NCBI RefSeq assembly: GCF_000382205.1
Contig: NZ_KB907789.1
Coordinates: 434,001-498,000 of the forward strand
Source of the DNA: Dyadobacter beijingensis DSM 21582
Lineage (GTDB): Bacteria > Bacteroidota > Bacteroidia > Cytophagales > Spirosomataceae
Reading direction: 5' to 3'
DNA length: 64,000 nt
This document shows, in pieces, positions 10,401 through 16,937 of this stretch; position 1 is the first letter of the stretch; each line of letters starts with the position of its first letter. The notes beneath the pieces were generated by a model. That model saw nothing but the letters and a program-made list of their open reading frames with translations, was not told the DNA's origin and did not search any database. A program made the position numbers and the translations under genes.

Positions 10401-11031
10401 TTCCTTTTACCAACACGGCCACGCCGGGCATTCCTACACCTTTTTCGTCTTTCACAATGCCTTTGATAGCACGTCCGTCGGGCCCTGCCTCGGTCGGACC
10501 GGCCGGCGCGGGCTTCTGTGCCGTGGCCGAATCCGGCGTTTGGGCGGCATTCTGTGCAGGCTGGGCGATGTTCGCGTTACCCGGCTGCGCGGGAGTGGCA
10601 GTACTATCGGGTTTGGCGGCCGGTTGTGCGGCCTGGTTGCCTGCCGGGGTGCCTGCGTTGTTCGGGGCACCGGCCTTGCCTGGTGTGCCTGCTTTATTCA
10701 ATGTATCGTCCTGGGTAGCTGGCTTCACCAGCGGGTCGAAATTCTGCGAGGGTTTCACCAGCGGTGAATTGGAGGATTTGGAAGCAGAATCGGTGGTATT
10801 TTGAGGCTTGGGGAGGGTATCGGAGGCCGGTCGGGGCGATGCTGGATCTGGTTTGACGGCCGGGGTTGTCAGTGTGTCGGGTTTGGTCTTTCGGGTGGAA
10901 TCCGGCCCGACCTGCTGCGCGGAACTGCGCGATATAGGGCCTGAAAACAGCAGCAGAAAGAAACCGACCCTCAGGAAAATGAGTGGGACCGAACAGGGGC
11001 CGGACTCATTGACTCGTTGAGTTTTTCTCAT
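7414..11031 (-). CDS. susC: SusC/RagA-family TonB-dependent transporter with long Pro/Ala-rich N-terminal insert
   Basis: An outer-membrane barrel that imports SusD-bound nutrients with TonB energy. At 1205 residues it is longer than usual. A signal sequence (about 1-39) is followed by an unusual low-complexity segment (about 41-187) of Pro, Ala, Thr, Ser, Asp and Lys with many KPD, AQP and AGTP pieces. Then come the carboxypeptidase-like domain (IKGIVKDEKGVGMPGVAVLVKG, about 188-275), the SusC signature LKEVVVVGYG, the plug (RIRGNNSLSGNNEPLYVVDG, SRGANGVILITTKSG) and the 22-strand barrel ending in Phe. The other two SusC proteins in this window lack such an insert. The insert should lie in the periplasm and could bridge distance to TonB or the cell wall. 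Confidence 0.95.
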   Translation of the reverse strand: MRKTQRVNESGPCSVPLIFLRVGFFLLLFSGPISRSSAQQVGPDSTRKTKPDTLTTPAVKPDPASPRPASDTLPKPQNTTDSASKSSNSPLVKPSQNFDPLVKPATQDDTLNKAGTPGKAGAPNNAGTPAGNQAAQPAAKPDSTATPAQPGNANIAQPAQNAAQTPDSATAQKPAPAGPTEAGPDGRAIKGIVKDEKGVGMPGVAVLVKGTQIQSITEPDGSFQMKVPAKGGILVYSFVGFTTKEVPITGMTNYDTQLTPEAKALKEVVVVGYGAQSKRDLASSTSRVASQEYKSAVINTIDQAIQGRATGVQVTEASGEPGAAAVVRIRGNNSLSGNNEPLYVVDGFPMPPYREAGTNFYGSSTQNGLYGINPNDIESMEILKDASATAIYGSRGANGVILITTKSGKRGEGRVELVNKTSFGQVANPIRMMNSRQYAEVINESFRVTDRNPPFENLDSAMTNTDWVDAITQPSFRQDITLSLSGGSPKSSYYISGNYLKDKGTIINSDNDRASLRVNLNNEINDWYTVKGQISFTRQKTNRAVTASRAWPSSGGLMDGLRAAPTLEIDYLGNNSLGIPNYQGYYFSNPYNELSAKTDVTQSDYSILNIENYFKIANGLQLVVSLAGNQNLTRRKVFLPPSTAEGNQVKGKGSNNTANTYSYNFNAYLQYEKTFRKNHYLNTTAGVEYNDQTVEFLSTNSSGFDVPFFGVDNIGSAQSQVIGSFKEKRILQSGFLRANYSFKGRYVLNASIRADGASAFAANKKYGVFPAVAVAWNLDQEEFMKGVTAITNTKFRASYGETGSQAIAPYSSLSLYSSGFYEMGPGGDGAVINTGVFPNTIANPNLSWERTKQFNVGVDFNTAKDRIVLSFDYYNKVTSDLLQPRKVPTQAGVATIIDNYGTMRNRGIEVSIQGNIVQKKNVTYSTRLNVSRNLNTLVDLGDRTQPDFVSINGNLLGGVSGILIPGQEVGQFYGYRVDGLSQKTDFDANGNPTFPTFEGPRPAGSKGTPLYGAWKYADVNGDGIITADDRVVLGKSTPDFTFGWSHDITWKNFSVNALFTGSVGNDVLNLTRFYITNGVVDYGGVGFNQSEDWFQHRYTEANPHNNVKYPGVQRGIASGDINSVMLEDGSFARLKMLTLSYTFPKLGPVQNPRLFVTGTNLWTLTNYSGFDPEVSSYGQSLLQQGIDYGAYPAQRSYTIGFSCNF

Positions 11032-11396
11032 ATCTATCTTGGCTAAGTGACGGGACGACGTCCCGGAAAAAAAAATGTTATTTAGCCGAAACAGACAAAA
11101 ACCATACCGCTTTGTTTCCTGCGGTGATTAAACGCATCCAACGGACTTCGACAAGAGTGGAATCCACATTGCGAATTATGTTGACACAACTAACCTATAC
11201 AACTATATGAACAGTAGTTTGCCGGAATGCCAAAACAGGGCAAATAACCGGTGGGTCGTAATTTTTCAAATATCTGGGAAACGGATCCTATTATTTTTGG
11301 AAACATCAGGCTTACGATTACATTTGTCAAAACGCCCACACAAGCCGGGTTTGAATATTGCTAAGTTTTAAGGAGTGTAAAAAACCAACTTCGACC
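11032..11396. other. Divergent intergenic region between susC and an unknown gene
   Basis: This 365-base stretch holds the upstream regions of susC (minus) and the small gene at 11397 (plus). Next to the susC start lies a 6-bp hairpin (11051-11056 with 11060-11065) beside a run of nine A residues, within the presumed susC leader. A good promoter for the plus gene is listed separately. I found no equally good promoter for susC. Confidence 0.6.
11296..11326 (+). promoter_or_regulatory. Bacteroidota-type promoter for the gene at 11397
   Basis: TTTG at 11296-11299, a 19-base spacer, and TACATTTG at 11319-11326 exactly match the -33 and -7 elements used by the primary sigma factor of this phylum. 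The predicted transcript would start near 11331, leaving a leader of about 65 bases before the ATG. Confidence 0.6.
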
Positions 11397-11792
11397 ATGC
11401 GCCAGGAACAACTGCTAACCGCCGACTACATTGAGTCTCAGATCGGAAACGTAATCGAATACTACATCCATTGGGAATTTGATGAGGACCCTTTTTACGG
11501 GAAAGCCCGGATCAAAGGGTTGGTGGACGACGAGTCGGGCGGGTTGAAGATCATTTGCGATGTCATCGAGGGAAGCGACCTCGAATCGGTTTTCGAGCAG
11601 GAAGAAGTTTTCATGTATTCCGAACATCACCCTATCTACACTGGCCACCTACCCGAAATTTACTCGGCCAACTGGGTCAACACAGACGGTAAAAAGAAAC
11701 GACAGATTTTTATCGCCCCCGTCAACGAAAACGCCCGGGACTTTGCCATTTCGCAAACGAACAGCAAGGTGGTTGTAAAAAGGATATACTAG
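11397..11792 (+). CDS. Conserved-looking small protein of unknown function
   Basis: I do not recognise the family. The product is 131 residues from the ATG at 11397; an in-frame ATG at 11358 would add 13 residues that look like leader DNA. It has no signal peptide or membrane segment and is acidic, mixed alpha/beta in character (QIGNVIEYYIHWEFDEDP, then KRQIFIAPVN and a basic end VVVKRIY). It has its own promoter and ends nine bases before a large repeat array shared with the convergent protease gene. It is likely a soluble cytoplasmic protein. Confidence 0.7.
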   Translation: MRQEQLLTADYIESQIGNVIEYYIHWEFDEDPFYGKARIKGLVDDESGGLKIICDVIEGSDLESVFEQEEVFMYSEHHPIYTGHLPEIYSANWVNTDGKKKRQIFIAPVNENARDFAISQTNSKVVVKRIY

Positions 11793-11800
11793 TGATTTGA

Positions 11801-12034
11801 ATTTTGGTCATTTGTGGTCAGGGGTGGTCATTTATTGTCAGGTGTAGTCATTTGTGGTCAGGGGTGGTCATTTATTGTCAGATGTAGTCATTTATTGTCA
11901 GGTGTAGTCATTTATTGCATTACAATGATTTGACTACACCGCCAAACCTGACCACACCTGACTACACCTGACCACACCTTACCACACCTGACCACACCTG
12001 ACCACATCTGACTTCCCCTGACCACACCTGACAA
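11801..12034. repeat. Inverted array of 10-base GTCA repeats between convergent genes
   Basis: The left arm (11801-11910) is eleven units of exactly 10 bases, each ending in GTCA. It holds a 40-base higher-order copy (11811-11850 and 11851-11890, one mismatch). After a 20-base centre the right arm (11931-12034) carries the opposite strand, TGAC, mostly every 10 bases (11949, 11959, 11969, 11989, 11999, 12009, 12019, 12029), with one degenerate unit near 11979. The transcript of either strand can fold into one long imperfect hairpin. The array fills the gap between two convergent stops, where a bidirectional terminator would sit. The same unit recurs at 63491-63630. Confidence 0.9.
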
Positions 12035-12064
12035 TGCCCCGGCATTCCGTCATTGAAACTCCCC

Positions 12065-14206
12065 TCAGTTCCGAACAATCTTCTTCGTCAATACCCGGTC
12101 TTCGAATTCTGCCCGCACTACGTACAAACCAGGCGGGAATGTCGTGAGGTCGAAGTTATAGACATTGGTGGCAACTTCGCCGGTGATCACCGTTTCAAGC
12201 ACTTTCTGGCCGCTTACATTGTAAATAGAGACCGATTTTAACTTTTCGGGATGCGGATAGAACTGCACCGCTATCTGCCCGTTCGTCGGGTTTGGCGTCA
12301 CGAGGAAGCCCGCTTCTTTCAGGTTCGGATTGATGGTGACGGTCCGGATATTGATATCGTCGAGGTAAATGTCGTTCTCGTTGCCGTTCGTATTCAGGAA
12401 AGCCACAAGGATTTCCCCCTGACCGATAAACCGGCCGATATTGATTTCCTCGCGCCGCCATTCGTTCACGCCGGGGGTAAATGCCGTACGCGTAGCCGCA
12501 CTGCGGGTAATCAGGCTCGATCCCCATTTTTTGTAGACACTTGTGTAAGTCTGTCCGCAATCTGTACTAATAAGCACCTGTAAGGTATCCCACACGTTGC
12601 CCTGCGTGCTGCTGTTCGTGTAAGTCGCCGCGGCCACCTGGAACGTCACAAAAGCGGAGTCGGCACTGGCGATGGTGACCGTCGGCGAGCGCAGGTAATC
12701 GCGCTGGCCCACCACCTGGTTACCAAAGTTCCCTATCTTGACGGACGCGCTGCCCGTTTTAGCGGCGGTCGTCGTTTTTTCCCAGGTCGAGCCGCCGTCC
12801 TCATTTACAATATCCCAGCCCTGAGGCGGGAACAATCCTTCGAACCCTTCACGTACCGGTGCGGCGACTGGTTCGTAATAGATGAAGTCGAGGCTCAATG
12901 CGTCGTTGGAAGTATCTTCGTCGGCCGCGCCGTTCGGGTTCGAGGTGGTAATGCTCAGTACGTGGTTCCCTTCGGTGGTGCTCATCACGGGCAATGTAAC
13001 GGTTGCTTCGGCATAAGTAGCCAGCGAGCCCGTCCAGTTGAAGCGCTGCACCGTTCCGTTATCAATACCCACCTGAATCGTCAGTGAAGTAAGCGTTTCG
13101 CTGCCGCGGTTTACGAGCGTAATCTGCGGCGTGAGGGTATTGGCACAAATGCGCTGGGCCGGCTGGCGGATCGCTTTGAGGGATGCATCCTTTTTCTTCA
13201 CATCCACCGGCGTACAGCCATTGGACATTGCCAGCAGCGAACGGTAGGTATTAAATGCCGCCTCCATCCGCGCCACCTGCAATTTGGTAAACATAAACAG
13301 GCAGGCATCCGGCGTGTAATCCATGTAGTTCTGGTACATAATGCCCGGCGAAGTGGTGGTGCAGCGGTCGGTGACGATACCCGTCTGGCAGCTGGTGGTA
13401 CTGTTACTTTGGTTGGGCGTGTCGTCCACCTGATCGGTGCCGGTGCAGGCGCCGTTATCGTCACCCCAGATGTGGTATAGATTGAAATAATGCCCTATTT
13501 CGTGTGTCAACGTCTTTCCCTGGTTAAAACCGGTGGCTGTTCCACCCGGCAGCGACGCATAGTCGACCGCCACGCCCTGTTCGTCCTTCACGCCGTCGTC
13601 CGGGAAAGTAGCATAGCCCAATGTACTGCCCGACAAGTCGCAAATCCAGATATTGAGATATTTATCCGTATCCCAGGCATCGGCCCCGCCCGATTCGGCG
13701 TGTTTGACCTGGTTGGTGGTGTAATCGAATGCGTTACGTGTAGTCGTGTAGCGCACGATGCCCGTCGAGGGCGCGTCGTTGGGCGTGCGCTGCGCGAGGC
13801 AGAACTGAATGCCCGACTGGCCGAAAAGCGACTGGAAATGCGAAGGGATTTTGGCGGCACCTGCATTGGTACCGGCATAATCCTTATTAATCGTGTCCAG
13901 CTGGGCCATGATCTGCGCGTCGGTCACCATCGACTGGCGGCTGAGCACAACGTGAAATACGACCGGAATGGTCACCAAACCCGTCGTACGGAAAGTTTTG
14001 CCCGCCGCGACGCGCTCGCTGATGATCTGTTTCAGCCTCGCCTCGCGCTGATCGAACATCAGTTTGAGGGACGGTTTTTCAATAAAACGTTTTTGTAAAA
14101 GCTCCATCGAGGCGCAGCGGTCCTGCGCGTAGGCGGGCGCGAAGGCGAGAAGGATAAAGTATAATATGACAGAAAGTAATCTGGCTGATGGTATAGTATG
14201 TCGCAT
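12065..14206 (-). CDS. Secreted M43-family (cytophagalysin-like) metalloprotease with type IX sorting domain
   Basis: A 713-residue zinc endopeptidase exported by Sec and then the type IX secretion system. It has a signal peptide (cleavage near APAYAQ) and a propeptide-like region to about 75. The zinc motif is HEIGHYFNLYH (His235, His239, His245; catalytic Glu236), followed by a calcium-loop-like GDDNGACTGTDQVDDTPN and a Met-turn (NYMDYTPD near 293-300). Residues 345-620 hold a CARDB-like beta domain and a jelly-roll-like domain. The last 80 residues are a type A sorting domain (NPTNGQIAVQF, SIYNVSGQKV, PPGLYVVRAEF, ending KKIVRN). Asn replaces Gly in HxxGxxH, a variant I recall as common in Bacteroidota members. 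Confidence 0.93.
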   Translation of the reverse strand: MRHTIPSARLLSVILYFILLAFAPAYAQDRCASMELLQKRFIEKPSLKLMFDQREARLKQIISERVAAGKTFRTTGLVTIPVVFHVVLSRQSMVTDAQIMAQLDTINKDYAGTNAGAAKIPSHFQSLFGQSGIQFCLAQRTPNDAPSTGIVRYTTTRNAFDYTTNQVKHAESGGADAWDTDKYLNIWICDLSGSTLGYATFPDDGVKDEQGVAVDYASLPGGTATGFNQGKTLTHEIGHYFNLYHIWGDDNGACTGTDQVDDTPNQSNSTTSCQTGIVTDRCTTTSPGIMYQNYMDYTPDACLFMFTKLQVARMEAAFNTYRSLLAMSNGCTPVDVKKKDASLKAIRQPAQRICANTLTPQITLVNRGSETLTSLTIQVGIDNGTVQRFNWTGSLATYAEATVTLPVMSTTEGNHVLSITTSNPNGAADEDTSNDALSLDFIYYEPVAAPVREGFEGLFPPQGWDIVNEDGGSTWEKTTTAAKTGSASVKIGNFGNQVVGQRDYLRSPTVTIASADSAFVTFQVAAATYTNSSTQGNVWDTLQVLISTDCGQTYTSVYKKWGSSLITRSAATRTAFTPGVNEWRREEINIGRFIGQGEILVAFLNTNGNENDIYLDDINIRTVTINPNLKEAGFLVTPNPTNGQIAVQFYPHPEKLKSVSIYNVSGQKVLETVITGEVATNVYNFDLTTFPPGLYVVRAEFEDRVLTKKIVRN

Positions 14207-14375
14207 CGAAATAATTCAGAGGAACTGAGTGAAATGATTTGACCGCTAGTTACAGAGGGCAAGCGGATTTATTCATCTACTACGAAAAAAAAGTGCCGTG
14301 TGATGCGAATGCAATATCATTTAATTTGTTTTTAATTGGCAGGAGCCGGGAGGAGCCGGTAAAATCTCATTTTTC

Positions 14376-15494
14376 ATGCAGGAAACGCAAAATTCGAAGT
14401 CCGTACGCAAGATTATCCATATCGATATGGATGCGTTTTACGCGTCGGTGGAGCAGCGCGATTTCCCTGAATACCGGGGCAAACCGCTGGCCGTGGGGGG
14501 CTCCCCTACCGGCCGCGGCGTGGTGGCGACGGCGAGCTACGAAGCAAGGAAATTCGGCGTCCGGTCGGCGATGCCTTCCCGCCAGGCAATCCAGCTTTGC
14601 CCGCAGATCATTTTCGTGCACCCTCGTTTTGAGGTATATAAAAATGTGTCGAGAAGCATTCGCGAGATTTTTTCCCGCTACACCGACCTCATCGAACCGC
14701 TGTCGCTGGACGAGGCTTACCTGGACGTCACCGAGGATAAAATGGGCATTGGTTCGGCGATGGAAATCGCAAAGCGGATCAAGCAGTCGATCAGGGACGA
14801 GCTGCATCTGACTGCCTCGGCGGGGGTTTCGATCAATAAATTTGTAGCCAAAATCGCGTCGGACATTAACAAGCCGAACGGACTGACTTTCATAGGGCCT
14901 TCCAAAATAGAGGCGTTCATGGACCAGCTGCCTGTCGAGAAATTTCACGGCGTGGGCAAGGTAACGGCCGACAAAATGAAGGGAATGCAGCTTTTCAACG
15001 GCGGGGACCTGAAAAAACTGACGGAAGACGAGCTCGTAAGCCACTTCGGCAAGACAGGCCATTTCTTTTACCGGATCGTGCGCGGCATCGATGACCGGGA
15101 GGTACAAACGCACCGCGAAACGAAGTCGCTTGGTGCCGAGGATACTTTTACTTACGACCTCACCACGCCGGAGGAAATGAACAAGGAGCTGGACCGGATC
15201 GGCGTAATCGTCGCGGGCCGCCTCGAAAAGAACCAGCTGAAAGGCCGGACGGTCACATTGAAAGTCAAATTCAGCGATTTTACCCAGATTACCCGCAACC
15301 ATTCGTTCGCACACCCCGTGGGCGACCTCGATACCATCACGGAAACGGCGAAGCAATTACTGGAAAAGCTGGATTTGCAGGAAAAACCCGTCCGGCTGCT
15401 CGGCATTTCGCTCTCTAATTTCCACGAACCGGAGATCAAATCCCGCAAATACAAAGATCCCGAACAGCTCGAACTGTTTCCGTTCGGGTCATAG
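14376..15494 (+). CDS. dinB: DNA polymerase IV (Y-family translesion polymerase)
   Basis: An error-prone polymerase that bypasses damaged bases. The 372-residue protein has the catalytic HIDMDAFYASVEQ motif (Asp17, Asp19), the steric and nucleotide motif SYEARKFGVRSAMP, and the second acidic pair in LSLDEAYLD (near 110). Helix-hairpin-helix KFHGVGKVTADKM and a little-finger domain follow. The C-terminus ends in QLELFPF, a canonical beta-clamp binding peptide, so all expected parts are present. The stop overlaps that of the convergent DAC-like gene by 6 bases. I saw no clear LexA box in the 169-base upstream gap. Confidence 0.96.
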   Translation: MQETQNSKSVRKIIHIDMDAFYASVEQRDFPEYRGKPLAVGGSPTGRGVVATASYEARKFGVRSAMPSRQAIQLCPQIIFVHPRFEVYKNVSRSIREIFSRYTDLIEPLSLDEAYLDVTEDKMGIGSAMEIAKRIKQSIRDELHLTASAGVSINKFVAKIASDINKPNGLTFIGPSKIEAFMDQLPVEKFHGVGKVTADKMKGMQLFNGGDLKKLTEDELVSHFGKTGHFFYRIVRGIDDREVQTHRETKSLGAEDTFTYDLTTPEEMNKELDRIGVIVAGRLEKNQLKGRTVTLKVKFSDFTQITRNHSFAHPVGDLDTITETAKQLLEKLDLQEKPVRLLGISLSNFHEPEIKSRKYKDPEQLELFPFGS

Positions 15495-16673
15495 CAGCAA
15501 TGCGTCCACGCGGTGCGCCTGCACGATATTCTCGCATTTCGACCAGGAGAATATCGTAAACCGCCCGTCCTGCGAAGCTACCAGGGCAATGGAATCGCGC
15601 TGATCGTACACGAATTGCGCCGCCGACAAATGCCGCGTGCCGCCGTTCTGTACCGGGTGTACCACCTGGGCGGCATTGCCGATAACTGGTTCGGTGATCA
15701 GGATTTCTTCCACGGGCTTGCCATCGGCCGCGCGGCCGATCTTCGCGCCGAAAGCGAGCAATTCGTAACGGTCGTTAATGATCGTGGCACCGTCCACGGC
15801 CGTGAGCCCTGCCATATTGTGCACGGCCGAACTGAACTGGTTCTGCCAGGTGATCGGGTTCGGGTCTTCTACATATTTACGGTGCAGGTCGGCCAGCTCG
15901 GAGAAAGGCGGCTGCACGTCGTAGGTGATCGGGTGGATGATCGAGTTTCGCCAGCGCTCCTTGCCTTTGGGTACCACCAGCAGAATGCCCCCGCGCTCAT
16001 GGCTGCGCATGGATGCGGCCAGCTGCACGAGCAGGTTCGGGTAATCGCTCCAGAGCGTGGTGGAAGAGAACCCCATCAGGGAGTTGATCAGCGACGGGCA
16101 GTCCTTCACTTTCCGGCTTTCTTCGTTCACAATCTTCACCTGGTCGCCTTTCAGCACGGCCACATTCACGAATTTACCAAAGCCTTCCACCCGGCGGTGC
16201 TTCACGACGAGCATCCCCGGCTCGATCACTTCCAGCACGAAGCAAAGCCCCGGAATGACGCGCGTGGTGCCCCAAATGCGCAGTTCGCCATCCTCCACCC
16301 ATACGCCCAGGTGTATACCCGAGCGTTCGACGGCGGGTGCGAGCTTTGTGAGCGTGTTCGCGGAGAGGTCCAGTTTTTCGGCAAAAATCAGCGGGTGTTC
16401 GGCGGCTTCCGGCGGCAGGTAGGCGATCGATACCTTGGGCGACCGGCCTTCTTCCCGGCGCAGACTGGCCCAGAATGTCGTATCGATGATCGTTTCGATC
16501 GTGCGCACATCCGGGCGAGGCGCGAGTTCCTGCTCGTAATATTTCGAAACCGCCTCGTGATGACGGGTAAAATGCGCGGCGACGAGCGGCGCCACGGAGC
16601 GGGCTGCCTTATAGGTAGTTACAGGCACGGTATTTCCTGCGTCAAAAGGGAGTATATCGGGATTCGTGATCAT
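15489..16673 (-). CDS. DAC (diadenylate-cyclase-like) domain protein, DACNV-type putative sensor
   Basis: The C-terminal third of this 394-residue protein shows the two signature sites of DisA/CdaA domains: VDGATIINDRYELLAFGAKI (DGA at 294-296) and GTRHLSAAQFVYD (345-357). Active cyclases have RHR at the second site; here it is RHL, so c-di-AMP synthesis is doubtful and a nucleotide-sensing role is more likely. Residues 1-250 form a mixed alpha/beta N-terminal domain that I match only loosely to proteins labelled DACNV. There is no membrane segment or DNA-binding HhH region like that of DisA. The gene is tail-to-tail with dinB, overlapping by 6 bases. Confidence 0.75.
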   Translation of the reverse strand: MITNPDILPFDAGNTVPVTTYKAARSVAPLVAAHFTRHHEAVSKYYEQELAPRPDVRTIETIIDTTFWASLRREEGRSPKVSIAYLPPEAAEHPLIFAEKLDLSANTLTKLAPAVERSGIHLGVWVEDGELRIWGTTRVIPGLCFVLEVIEPGMLVVKHRRVEGFGKFVNVAVLKGDQVKIVNEESRKVKDCPSLINSLMGFSSTTLWSDYPNLLVQLAASMRSHERGGILLVVPKGKERWRNSIIHPITYDVQPPFSELADLHRKYVEDPNPITWQNQFSSAVHNMAGLTAVDGATIINDRYELLAFGAKIGRAADGKPVEEILITEPVIGNAAQVVHPVQNGGTRHLSAAQFVYDQRDSIALVASQDGRFTIFSWSKCENIVQAHRVDALLL

Positions 16674-16937
16674 TTCGTGGCGGTTTCTTTTTGAACAACG
16701 GCGGCTTTTAAAAAGTTGGGTTTTGTGCCCGTTGTCCGATTTTTTCCTGTTTCTGCTATGCCGCTTCCAACCATTGCTGCTGTAAGGGCATCGTATTCAG
16801 CAGGCCCCTGCCGGGAATTAATTGAACTTACGGGCAGTTGTTTCACCAGATAAGCATTAATTTGCGCGTTAATCCTAAAAATCCGGGTTCCGGCTTTTTT
16901 ACCTTCCGGCATATGGTGAGTATGCCATCAATATAGA

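Noticed and set aside
10274..10804. Long plus-strand frame opposite the Pro/Ala-rich part of susC
   Set aside because: It is an antisense shadow of a GC-rich low-complexity coding region. It has no start context and no protein-like features.
11801..12034. CRISPR array
   Set aside because: Units are 10 bases with no unique spacers, arms are inverted and no cas genes are present.
16670..16912. 80-codon minus-strand frame ending in an ATGA overlap with the DAC-like gene
   Set aside because: The overlap looks operon-like, but the product has no recognisable domain or structure and sits 25 bases from a divergent start. It may be chance; conservation would be needed.
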